Assembly: GCA_003246755.1 (NCBI GenBank)
Contig: QKDC01000028.1
Span: 1-60,421, forward strand
Source of the DNA: Gemmatimonadota bacterium
GTDB taxonomy: Bacteria > Gemmatimonadota > Gemmatimonadetes > Gemmatimonadales > GWC2-71-9
Reading direction: 5' to 3'
Length of the DNA stretch: 60,421 nt
Part shown: positions 26,428 through 34,994 of the stretch, one piece after another
How the letters are laid out: every line of letters begins with the position of its first letter
Position numbering within the stretch: the stretch's first letter is position 1
Notes under the pieces: generated by a model
The model's input: only the letters and a program-made list of their open reading frames with translations
What the model was told of the DNA's origin: nothing
The model's database searches: none
Made by a program: the position numbers and the translations under genes

Positions 26428-28713
26428 ATGCTGGTCGCCTTGCCATCACTCTTCGAAGCGCTCTTCAAGTACCGCCCGGTGGTCTTCGAGAGAGGGCGGC
26501 TCATTTTTGCGGCCGCCCGGCCGGCATTCCTTGTCGTGATGGCTCTGGCGCTGATCGCCCTTGCAGTGGTCTTCACGTACCGTCGACTCGGTGGGCGGGC
26601 TACACCACGCATGCGATTCGCGTTGTCCATGCTCCGCGCACTGGTTCTGGCCATCGTCTTGGTTGCCTTGCTGAGACCCGCGCTCCTGGTCACCACCGCC
26701 GTTCCTGAACGAAACGTCATCGGTATTCTCTTGGACGATTCGCAGAGCATGGAGATCAAGGACGATGGGGTGACATCGCGAGCAGCTGTCCTGCAAAGTC
26801 TCTTCGGAGACCGGGCTGCGCCGATCCCCACCCAATTGGCGGAACGCTTCCATCTGAGATTCTTCCGGTTTTCCCGATCGGCGCAACGCGTGTCCGATCC
26901 CTCCCGTCTCGCGTTCGAGGGGGGGCGCTCCGATCTCGCGACATCTCTTGACGACGCCCGGAGAGATCTCGCCGCACTGCCACTTGCGGGCCTCGTGGTC
27001 GTGAGCGACGGGGCTGACAACGCCGACAGCTCTATTACTCGCTCTCTCCTGGCCATGAGTGCGGCGGAGGTTCCCGTCTACACCGTCGCGCTTGGTGCGG
27101 AGCGATTGACCCTCGACCTCGAACTGGCCAGAGTGGAGGCTCCACGCGCGGCGTTGCGGGGGTCATCGATTCTGATCGAGGCACTGGTCAGGCAATCGGG
27201 GTCGGTTCGCGACACCGCTGAGCTGGTTGTTGAAGAGAATGGTCAACGACTCGCGGTGCATCGGTTTGCGCTCCCCGGTGATGGACAGGCCACGACGGTC
27301 AGGCTTCCGGTGGCTCTCGCCGAGGAGGGGGCCCGACACCTCCTGGTGCGCGTCCCACCCGAATCCGGTGAGCCAGTGACCCGGAACAACGAACGCTCAA
27401 TACTGGTTTCGGTGATGGATCGGTCGGAGCGGGTCCTCTACTACGAAGGTGAACCACGGTTCGAGTTCGCCTTCCTGCGACGAGCAGTGGCCAGTGACAC
27501 GAATCTTCATTTCGTCGGGCTGCAGAGGACGGCCGATGGCAAGTACTTCAGGGTGGGAGTTGAGGATAGTCTCGATCTCGTCGGTGGGTTCCCGACGAGC
27601 AGGGAGGAGCTTTTCGGCTACCGTGCCTTGGTACTGGGGAGCGTCGAGGCCGCGGCATTCACCGCGGAGCAGCTTCGGGCGATTTCGGATTTCGTGAGTC
27701 GTCGGGGAGGTGGCTTACTGTTTCTCGGTGGTCGCCGGGCCTTCTCCGAGGGCGCCTATCGGGATACCCCGCTGGAGGATGCCTTCCCCATCACCCTGGA
27801 AGACTCTGACGATCCGGAATTCTTCCGCGTGGTGAAGGTGGCACCCACCCCAGCAGGGATGGGCCATCCCGTTACGGCACTGCACTCCGGCAGTGCCCCG
27901 GTGGCTTGGGATTCCATGCCACCCCTGACGTCAGTGAACAGTGTTGGGCGCCTGAAAGCGGGTGCAACCTCTCTTCTGCAAGGGGTCGACACCCTGGGGC
28001 GCGGTTCTCAGCCCGTGCTGGCCTACCATCGATTCGGGAGGGGCAAGGCGGTTGCGCTCCCGGTGCAGGACGTGTGGCGATGGAAGATGAATCCGGCCCA
28101 ACCACCCGAGGACAGGCGCTTCGAAGGGTTTTGGCGTCAGCTGCTGCGTTGGATGGTGAGTGAGGCTCCCGATCGAGTCACCATGACTGTCCTTGGAGAC
28201 CAGGTCGACGAAGGTGAATCCCTCACCCTGATTGCGGAGGTACGTGACGAGGCTTTCCGAGGGCTGAGCAATGCTTCTGTCCAGGCACTCGTCACTACCC
28301 CCTCCGGTCGCCTCGACGAGCTTCCGATGGATTGGGAGGTGGGATCGGAAGGGCAATACCGAGTGACGTTCCCCGCGGTGGAAGTCGGCCAATATGAGAT
28401 CGTCGCTCTGGTCCCCTCCAACACCGACACCCTTTCGAGTGAGCCCGCCTTCGCGACGGTGGGAGACGTGGGACGTGAATACTTCGGGGCCGAGGCCCGC
28501 CCGGCTCTCCTGCGACGGATCGCCTCGGAGACGGGTGGGAGGTTCTATACCGCAGAAACCGTTTCAGAACTCCCCCGGGACATCGTGTATACGGAGCGGG
28601 GAATCACAAGAACCGAACGACTCGACGTGTGGGACATGCCCATCATCTTCCTTTTGCTCGCTGGATTGTTGACCGCGGAATGGGGACTCCGTCGGTCCCG
28701 GGGGCTCGCATGA
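26428..28713 (+). CDS. BatA-like membrane protein with VWA and GATase-like domains
   Basis: A 761-residue membrane protein, first gene of the MoxR operon. Two N-terminal helices (about 32-52 and 65-88) precede a von Willebrand A domain with a MIDAS-like D-D-S-Q-S-M (about 106-111). The middle has a class I glutamine-amidotransferase-like segment (G-G-G-L-L-F-L-G-G-R, about 430-440) without a clear catalytic Cys. Beta-rich domains and a last helix near the C-terminus follow. This layout is known in proteins encoded beside MoxR/DUF58/BatA. It probably scaffolds a MoxR-remodelled cell-envelope complex. The stop overlaps the next start as ATGA. Confidence 0.8.
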   Translation: MLVALPSLFEALFKYRPVVFERGRLIFAAARPAFLVVMALALIALAVVFTYRRLGGRATPRMRFALSMLRALVLAIVLVALLRPALLVTTAVPERNVIGILLDDSQSMEIKDDGVTSRAAVLQSLFGDRAAPIPTQLAERFHLRFFRFSRSAQRVSDPSRLAFEGGRSDLATSLDDARRDLAALPLAGLVVVSDGADNADSSITRSLLAMSAAEVPVYTVALGAERLTLDLELARVEAPRAALRGSSILIEALVRQSGSVRDTAELVVEENGQRLAVHRFALPGDGQATTVRLPVALAEEGARHLLVRVPPESGEPVTRNNERSILVSVMDRSERVLYYEGEPRFEFAFLRRAVASDTNLHFVGLQRTADGKYFRVGVEDSLDLVGGFPTSREELFGYRALVLGSVEAAAFTAEQLRAISDFVSRRGGGLLFLGGRRAFSEGAYRDTPLEDAFPITLEDSDDPEFFRVVKVAPTPAGMGHPVTALHSGSAPVAWDSMPPLTSVNSVGRLKAGATSLLQGVDTLGRGSQPVLAYHRFGRGKAVALPVQDVWRWKMNPAQPPEDRRFEGFWRQLLRWMVSEAPDRVTMTVLGDQVDEGESLTLIAEVRDEAFRGLSNASVQALVTTPSGRLDELPMDWEVGSEGQYRVTFPAVEVGQYEIVALVPSNTDTLSSEPAFATVGDVGREYFGAEARPALLRRIASETGGRFYTAETVSELPRDIVYTERGITRTERLDVWDMPIIFLLLAGLLTAEWGLRRSRGLA

Positions 28714-29639
28714 TCCCCCTCATCCTGAGCCTCCTCGGCGCTCCACATCAGGATGCCGCCACCCACACCCTGATCGTTACGGGGGTCGGTGGAGAGGGCA
28801 AGTACCGAGAGGCGTTCGTGCAACAGGCAGGAACGCTGATCACCAACTTGATCGAGGAATATGGGGTGAACCCCGCGGAGGTCGTGTGGTTGGCCGAAAC
28901 GCCCGCTCTGGCCCCGGACAGGATCAGTGGCCGGTCCACTCGCCAGCGCGTTGTCACGGAACTCCAGCGGATTGCCGCAGGCGCAGGTCCGGCGGACCGA
29001 GTGCTTTTCGTCTACATCGGGCATGGCTCCGACGCCGGGGAGCCCAAGCTCAACCTTCCCGGTCCCGACCTTGGTGCGACTGAACTCCATGCTCTGCTTG
29101 AAGCCTTCCCGACGCAGCTGGTGGCGCTCGTGTTCGGCGCGAGCGCAAGCGGCGGTTTCATCGAACGACTGCAGGGTCCCAACCGGATCGTGGTGACGGC
29201 GACCAAGACCGGATTCGAGCGTAACGAGACGGTCTTCTCGACGGTGTTCGCGAGAGCCTTCGGAGGAGAAGCTGCCGACACCGACAAGGACGGCCGACTC
29301 TCACTGGCCGAGGCCTTCGAGTTCACCACCCACGAAGTCGCCCGGCTCTACGAATCGGATAACCGACTCCAAACCGAACACGCCCGACTCAGCGATTCGA
29401 CCCTGGCTCGACGATTCGTCTTCGTGCCCAAAGGAGCCCGGTCGGTGTCGGTGGTGGACGACTCCGCTGGGGCGGCGCTGCTTGCTCAGAAACAAAGGCT
29501 GGAGCGAGACATCGAATCGCTGCGGGCGCAGCGGGAGACCCTGGAGCCCAACGAGTACGACCGGCGGCTGGAGGAACTCCTTGTGGCGCTCGCGACCGTC
29601 AATCGGAAGCTCCGGGAACGGGCGGGGGTCCCCCGGTGA
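28710..29639 (+). CDS. C13/caspase-like protein lacking the catalytic cysteine
   Basis: A 309-residue exported protein with a short signal. It has a peptidase C13/caspase-type fold: the H105 motif Y-I-G-H-G-S is present. The nucleophile motif that should read C-x-S-G is S145-A-S-G-G, and no cysteine is nearby, so it is a pseudo-peptidase. A canonical EF-hand loop follows, D190-T-D-K-D-G-R-L-S-L-A-E201, then E-H-A-R-L-S-D-S and a C-terminal coiled coil (about 265-305). Ca2+-dependent scaffolding is possible. It overlaps both neighbours by 4 nt (ATGA, GTGA). Confidence 0.75.
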   Translation: MIPLILSLLGAPHQDAATHTLIVTGVGGEGKYREAFVQQAGTLITNLIEEYGVNPAEVVWLAETPALAPDRISGRSTRQRVVTELQRIAAGAGPADRVLFVYIGHGSDAGEPKLNLPGPDLGATELHALLEAFPTQLVALVFGASASGGFIERLQGPNRIVVTATKTGFERNETVFSTVFARAFGGEAADTDKDGRLSLAEAFEFTTHEVARLYESDNRLQTEHARLSDSTLARRFVFVPKGARSVSVVDDSAGAALLAQKQRLERDIESLRAQRETLEPNEYDRRLEELLVALATVNRKLRERAGVPR

Positions 29640-32233
29640 GTCGTCTCGGTACGATGGCAGCGACCATCGCCGTGATCTGCGGGGCGACCCTGCCGTTGGC
29701 CTGTCAGCAGACCCAGGCCCAGGGCAGAGATGCCGGGCGTGAGGCGGTACGGACGGGTGACTACCAGCGGGCACTGGCTATTCTCTCGACCCTGGCCCGT
29801 TCGCCCACCGCGACCGATGCCGACCGGTTTGCACTGGTCCGCGCCTACCGGGAAACTGGACGCTACGCCGAGGCAGTAGAAACCGCGAGTCAATTCGCGG
29901 CACTCGACCCGATCTGGCACGTCACGCTCGGAGAGCTCGCAGCGATACGGGGAGACCTCGACGAGGCCGAGCGCCACCTCCGCACCGGTCTTGCCACCGA
30001 AGGCTCCTTGGCGATCCGGAGTGGTGCACACCTTGGCCAGCTTCTTCTCGAGCGTGGCAGGCGGGAGGAGGCGAAGCGCCTGCTGGTCAACGTGATCCGT
30101 GGCAACCCTGGGCGGGATGGGGAATCCGAGGATTTGGCTGCGGTGGCGGCGGCACTTGAGGCGCTGGGTACCGCCTGGGGCGAACCAGACCGGTTCCGCG
30201 AAGCTCTCCGCATGTACGACCGTGCCATTGCGGCCGACTCCTCAAACCTGGAGGCCCAGGTCGCACTCGGAACCATGTTCCTCGCCAAGTACAATCGCCC
30301 CGATGCGCGAACGACCTTCGAGGCCGTGCTGAGGGTCAATCCCCGACATCCAAGGGCGCTCCTGGGTCTTGCTCTTGTCGCGCTGGCCGAAGGTCGCGCG
30401 GAAGGGGACGACCTGCTCGGACAGGCGTTGGAGACCAATCCCAATCTTGTCGAGGCACGGGTCGCGCTGGCGACGACTCATCTGGAGCGCGAAGACTACG
30501 CGGCTGCCGAGCGTGAAGTTAGCAAGGCACTCCTCACGAATCCCGCATCACTCCCCGCGCTCACCGTGCTGGCGGCGTCGCATCTCTTTGGCGGTGCTCC
30601 GGCGGCCTACGATACGGTGGCGCGTCGCGTTCTCGACTTCAACCCAGTCTATGCGGAATTCTTCGCGCAGATGTCGGTATTGAGCGCACGAAACCGCTTT
30701 TATCAGCAGGCGGTTGATCTCGCCCGGCGTGGTGTGGCCTTGGATTCGATCTCAGCTACGGCGTTGGCGGCCCTGGGTCTCAACGAACTCCGAGTGGGAG
30801 CCATGCGCGAGGGACGTTCCCATCTCGAACGAGCCTTCGCACTCGATCCGTTCAATGTTTGGACCAAGAACACTCTCGACCTGCTGGACACCTTCGACCA
30901 GTATGGGAGGCTGGAATCGGACACCCTTCGAGTGATCGCGGCTCCTGATGAAGTGGATCTCCTTGGGCCCTATTTGATGGAACTGGGGGAGGCAGGGTAT
31001 CGATCACTCGCCGCACGCTATGAGTACCGACCGACACGGCCCATTCAGCTCGAAGTGTACCGTCATCACCCTGATTTTTCGGTGCGGACCGTCGGGTTGG
31101 CGGGTCTTGGTGCTCTGGGAGTGAGCTTTGGCAACGTGTTGGCGATGGATTCTCCCTCAGCTCGGCAGCGCGGAGAGTTCAATTGGGGATCGACATTCTG
31201 GCACGAACTGGCCCACACGTTCACCCTTGGCGTCACCGATCACCGCGTGCCGAGGTGGTTCTCCGAAGGTCTGTCCGTGGTCGAAGAACGTCGGGCTCGA
31301 GTGGGGTGGGGGGCGCAGCTGCGGTTGGGATTTCTGATGGCGTACCACGAGGGCAAGCTACTCCCGGTCAGTCGGCTCAATGACGGATTCGTGCGACCCT
31401 CCTACCCGGAGCAGGTGGGCTTCTCCTACTACCAGGCGTCTCTCGTGTGTGAGATGATTGAGATGACTCGAGGATCGGATGCCATCAATCGCATGCTCGA
31501 TGCCTATCGTCGTGGCCTGCCTGGACCCGAAGTCTTCCGCGAGGCGCTCGCCGTGGAGCCTGAGGCCTTCGACAAGGAATTCGACCGGTGGTTCGTTGAG
31601 CGCTTCGGATCGGTACTCGAGGCGGTGGCAGGGGCCGATGGTGGAGCGTTTCACCGAGAATTGCAGCGAGGACTACTCTCGGAAAAGGCCGGGGACACTG
31701 AAGCCGCTGTCGTGGCCTTCGAGCGTGCCAAGGAGTTGTTCCCGGAGTACGCCGAACAGGACAATCCATACTGGCATCTGGCCAGGATTCACCGGGAGAT
31801 GGGACGCCTGAAGGAGGCGGCTCGGGAACTCGCCCGGCTCACCGCTTTGGCCGAAAGCGACTACGCGGCGAATCTGGAGGAGGCGGAGGTTCTCGAAGAG
31901 CTTGGCGATCTCGCGGGCGCAGCCGAGGCCCTCGAACGGGCAGTGTACATCGACCCCCGCGATCCCGCGCTCCACGAGAGACTTGCCGTGCGCTACGGCG
32001 ATCAAGGGAGATGGCGGGAGGCGGCGCGGGAGCGTCAGGCCGTGCTGGCCCTGAATCCGGTGGACAGAGCCGAGGCGCATTTCCAATTGGCCCGGGCCTG
32101 GTTTCATGCCGGCGATCGGGCCGCGGCGAGACGCGCGGTCCTTCGTGCACTGGACATCGCCCCGGCCTTCGAGCGGGCACAGGAACTTCTCCTGCAGATT
32201 CGCGGTATCTCCCCTCAGGGAGGGTTGGATTGA
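29636..32233 (+). CDS. TPR lipoprotein with HExxH metallopeptidase domain
   Basis: An 865-residue exported protein with a probable lipobox (L-A-C, about residue 22). Tetratricopeptide-like repeats fill residues 30-400 and 680-860. The centre contains a gluzincin-type zinc site: H523-E-L-A-H527 plus E544 in W-F-S-E-G-L, as in the peptidase MA family. A role in processing or assembling envelope proteins is likely; the TPRs may recruit partners of the operon. It begins with GTG overlapping the preceding TGA (GTGA), and its TGA shares a base with the next ATG (TGATG). Confidence 0.85.
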   Translation: MSRLGTMAATIAVICGATLPLACQQTQAQGRDAGREAVRTGDYQRALAILSTLARSPTATDADRFALVRAYRETGRYAEAVETASQFAALDPIWHVTLGELAAIRGDLDEAERHLRTGLATEGSLAIRSGAHLGQLLLERGRREEAKRLLVNVIRGNPGRDGESEDLAAVAAALEALGTAWGEPDRFREALRMYDRAIAADSSNLEAQVALGTMFLAKYNRPDARTTFEAVLRVNPRHPRALLGLALVALAEGRAEGDDLLGQALETNPNLVEARVALATTHLEREDYAAAEREVSKALLTNPASLPALTVLAASHLFGGAPAAYDTVARRVLDFNPVYAEFFAQMSVLSARNRFYQQAVDLARRGVALDSISATALAALGLNELRVGAMREGRSHLERAFALDPFNVWTKNTLDLLDTFDQYGRLESDTLRVIAAPDEVDLLGPYLMELGEAGYRSLAARYEYRPTRPIQLEVYRHHPDFSVRTVGLAGLGALGVSFGNVLAMDSPSARQRGEFNWGSTFWHELAHTFTLGVTDHRVPRWFSEGLSVVEERRARVGWGAQLRLGFLMAYHEGKLLPVSRLNDGFVRPSYPEQVGFSYYQASLVCEMIEMTRGSDAINRMLDAYRRGLPGPEVFREALAVEPEAFDKEFDRWFVERFGSVLEAVAGADGGAFHRELQRGLLSEKAGDTEAAVVAFERAKELFPEYAEQDNPYWHLARIHREMGRLKEAARELARLTALAESDYAANLEEAEVLEELGDLAGAAEALERAVYIDPRDPALHERLAVRYGDQGRWREAARERQAVLALNPVDRAEAHFQLARAWFHAGDRAAARRAVLRALDIAPAFERAQELLLQIRGISPQGGLD

Positions 32234-33015
32234 TGACACACCGGTCACGCGTCATGCTGGGACTGCTCGTCGTGGCATGGATGGGGAGTGGGATGGTACT
32301 CGCACAGTTCCCCGGGGGAGGCCGCCGAGGTGGGGGGCGGAACTCCGAGGCGCTGCCCAACGCAGCTTACGACGGGCGTTTCACCTTCGTGCGGATTCGC
32401 TACAACGCTGTGGGAGGGCGTGGGCGTGGAGGATTCGGCGATCCGATGTGGAACCACGATTATCCCCGGGCCGAGTATCACTTCGACCAGATTCTGGCCG
32501 AAGTCTCCTATGCCCCCACCTATCTCGAAGGCGGGAACGTCCTGACGCTCGATGATCCGGAACTCTTCAACTATCCGATCGCGTATCTCACGGAACCGGG
32601 GTTTTGGAGTGTGAATCAGGCTGAGGCAGACGGCCTTCGACGCTGGTTGCTGCAGGGCGGGTTCCTGATCGTCGATGATTTCGCGGGCGAGCACTGGTAT
32701 AATTTCGAGGATCAACTTCGGATCGTCCTACCCGAGGCACGCGTCGTCCCGCTCGACGTCACCCATCCGATCTTCGATTCCTTCTTTCGCATCGAATCGC
32801 TCGACTTCACGCACCCCTACTATGGAGTGCAATCACAGTTCCTCGGTGTGTTCGAAGACAACGACCCCACCAAACGCTTGATGATGATCGTGAACTACAA
32901 CAACGACATCGCCGAGTACTGGGAGTGGTCCGACCAGAGTTTCGCGCCGATCGAATTGACGAACGAAGCCTACAAGCTCGGCGTGAACTACATCATCTAC
33001 GCCATGACTCACTGA
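32233..33015 (+). CDS. DUF4159 domain protein
   Basis: A 260-residue exported protein with a signal peptide (cut near V-L-A-Q). The mature part begins with a Gly/Arg-rich segment, then a DUF4159 domain: F-T-F-V-R-I-R-Y, D-Y-P-R-A-E-Y-H-F, P-F-like Y-P-I-A-Y-L-T-E-P, L-R-R-W-L-L-Q-G-G-F-L-I-V-D-D-F and H-P-I-F-x-x-F-F. DUF4159 is a GATase-like fold found almost only with MoxR/BatA clusters. Function unknown. ATG 32233 shares an A with the previous stop; the longer open frame upstream belongs to the TPR gene. Confidence 0.88.
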   Translation: MTHRSRVMLGLLVVAWMGSGMVLAQFPGGGRRGGGRNSEALPNAAYDGRFTFVRIRYNAVGGRGRGGFGDPMWNHDYPRAEYHFDQILAEVSYAPTYLEGGNVLTLDDPELFNYPIAYLTEPGFWSVNQAEADGLRRWLLQGGFLIVDDFAGEHWYNFEDQLRIVLPEARVVPLDVTHPIFDSFFRIESLDFTHPYYGVQSQFLGVFEDNDPTKRLMMIVNYNNDIAEYWEWSDQSFAPIELTNEAYKLGVNYIIYAMTH

Positions 33016-33044
33016 CCTCATCGGTCATGAAAGGACCTCTCGGC

Positions 33045-34073
33045 ATGACTTCCACCCAGAGTGCCGCTTCCCCTGCTCACGACGATCTCGCCACCGCAGA
33101 GCGCCTCCAGTCTGGGTATGCCCAGATCCTGAGCGAACTGCGGAAGGTCATCGTAGGCCAGGATGATGTGATTGAACAGGTCTTCATTTCCCTGGTCGCG
33201 GGGGGCAACAGCCTCCTGGTTGGGGTACCGGGCCTGGCAAAAACCCTGCTCATTCACTCCATTGCCCAGGCACTCGACCTCAAGTTCGCACGGATCCAGT
33301 TCACACCGGACCTCATGCCGTCGGACGTGACCGGTACCGACATCGTCCAGGACGATCCGGCCAGCGGTCAGCGGCGTCTGGTGTTTGCTCCCGGACCGAT
33401 CTTTGCGAACATCGTCTTGGCCGACGAAATCAACCGTACCCCACCAAAGACGCAGTCAGCGCTCCTGGAGGCCATGCAGGAGCATCGGGTCACGGTCCAG
33501 GGCCGCACCTATGAGTTGGACCCGCCCTTTTTCGTCTTTGCCACCCAGAACCCGATCGAACTCGAAGGGACGTACCCCCTCCCCGAAGCGCAACTCGATC
33601 GGTTCATGTTCGAGATCGTCCTCGACTACCTCGAGGAGGGAGATGAAGAGGAAGTGGTGCGGCGAACGACATCACCGCAGACACCGGTATTTTCCCATGC
33701 GCTGAGCGGGACAGATCTCATTGACTTCCAGGCCTTGGTGCGGCGTGTGCCGGCGGCTGATCCCGTGATTCGATACGCTGTCGCTCTGACGCGGCAGAGT
33801 CGCCCGGGCGAGGGGGCTCTGGATTTCATCTCGCGCTGGGTGCTCTATGGGGCGAGCGTGCGGGCGGCCCAGAGCATGATTCTGGGTGGCAAGGCACGTG
33901 CCCTGATCCATGGCCGGCATCACGTCAGTTTCGAAGACGTGCGAGCCTTGGCCCACCCCGTCATGCGCCACCGTGTGCTGCTGAACTTCCACGCCCAATC
34001 GGAACGGGTCACCACGAAGGACATCATCGACCGCCTGCTCGACGCCGTCCCGGTTCCTCGGTCGGGACTGTAG
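33045..34073 (+). CDS. MoxR-family AAA+ ATPase
   Basis: A 342-residue AAA+ ATPase of the MoxR clade, chaperone-like ATPases that act with VWA-domain proteins. Walker A is G60-V-P-G-L-A-K-T, Walker B I-V-L-A-D-E-I-N-R, with the MoxR signature P-P-K-T-Q-S-A-L-L-E-A-M-Q-E and sensor 1 A-T-Q-N-P-I-E. R-F-x-F/M and D-V-x-x-x-A-x-P-V-L-R-H-R at the C-terminus are standard. ATG 33045 has AGGA upstream; the ATG at 33027 has no SD. It is the motor of the operon and is followed by DUF58 after 3 nt. Confidence 0.95.
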   Translation: MTSTQSAASPAHDDLATAERLQSGYAQILSELRKVIVGQDDVIEQVFISLVAGGNSLLVGVPGLAKTLLIHSIAQALDLKFARIQFTPDLMPSDVTGTDIVQDDPASGQRRLVFAPGPIFANIVLADEINRTPPKTQSALLEAMQEHRVTVQGRTYELDPPFFVFATQNPIELEGTYPLPEAQLDRFMFEIVLDYLEEGDEEEVVRRTTSPQTPVFSHALSGTDLIDFQALVRRVPAADPVIRYAVALTRQSRPGEGALDFISRWVLYGASVRAAQSMILGGKARALIHGRHHVSFEDVRALAHPVMRHRVLLNFHAQSERVTTKDIIDRLLDAVPVPRSGL

Positions 34074-34076
34074 GAT

Positions 34077-34994
34077 ATGACGACGCGGGCTCGTGACGAC
34101 CTGTCGGGAACATCGTTTCTCGATCCGACGGTCCTAGCCACGATCGGGAATCTCGAACTCCTCGCCCGCACGGTGGTGGATGGGTTTCTCCATGGGCTTC
34201 ACCGCTCGGCCCGCCTGGGCCTCTCGATGGAGTTTGCCGAGCACCGGCCCTACATGCCCGGTGACGAGATCCGACGGATCGACTGGCGCGTCTATGCCCG
34301 AACCGATCGGTTCTACGTCAAGGAATACGAGGCGGAAACACACGCCACCGTGACCCTTCTCCTGGACATTTCCCCGTCCATGGCCTACGGGACCGGAGCG
34401 CTGACCAAGTTGGACTACGGCCGATTCCTCACGGCCTGCCTCGCCTGGTTTTCGGCGCGCCAGCGCGATCGGATCGGGCTGGTGCTCTTCGACCGGGAGA
34501 TCGTGAAGTACGTCCCGCCATCGACCCGCCACCTTCAGTCCGTCCTGCACACGATCGAAACCCTGACCCCGGGGCGACCCGGAGATCTCGGCCCCCCGCT
34601 GCAACGCGTCGCGGAGCAGGCCCGGCGTCGGGGCATCATGGTCCTCATCTCTGATTTCTACGAGGACCCCGAGCGCGTGGGCGAGGCACTCGAACTGCTT
34701 CGTGCCACCGGCGCAGACGTGATGGCATTCCACCTCCTCGATCCGGCGGAAATCGAATTTCCTTTCGAAGGGGCTGCGACGTTCCAGGATCTGGAACACG
34801 GCGAACGACTCCCGGTGGTACCCGAGGATCAGCGCACCCGCTATCAGGACCTCATGCGGGCCCATATCGCGGGCCTGACCACGCGCATGGCCTCCACCGG
34901 AGTGGACTATTCCGTCTGTGATGTCTCCAAACCACTGGATTACGTCCTATACGAGTATCTCGCACGGAGGCAGTTCCTGAGGAGTCCCCGGTGA
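34077..34994 (+). CDS. DUF58 domain protein
   Basis: A 305-residue DUF58 protein, the usual partner of MoxR. It has the family segment R-x-Y-x-P-G-D-E-I-R-R-I-D-W-R-V-Y-A-R (about residues 59-78), followed by K-E-Y-E-A-E. A VWA-like core has D-I-S-P-S-M (about 97-102) where the MIDAS motif sits. No membrane helix, so soluble. MoxR and DUF58 pairs are thought to assist metal insertion or assembly of membrane complexes. The next gene starts at a GTG inside its stop (GTGA). Confidence 0.93.
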   Translation: MTTRARDDLSGTSFLDPTVLATIGNLELLARTVVDGFLHGLHRSARLGLSMEFAEHRPYMPGDEIRRIDWRVYARTDRFYVKEYEAETHATVTLLLDISPSMAYGTGALTKLDYGRFLTACLAWFSARQRDRIGLVLFDREIVKYVPPSTRHLQSVLHTIETLTPGRPGDLGPPLQRVAEQARRRGIMVLISDFYEDPERVGEALELLRATGADVMAFHLLDPAEIEFPFEGAATFQDLEHGERLPVVPEDQRTRYQDLMRAHIAGLTTRMASTGVDYSVCDVSKPLDYVLYEYLARRQFLRSPR

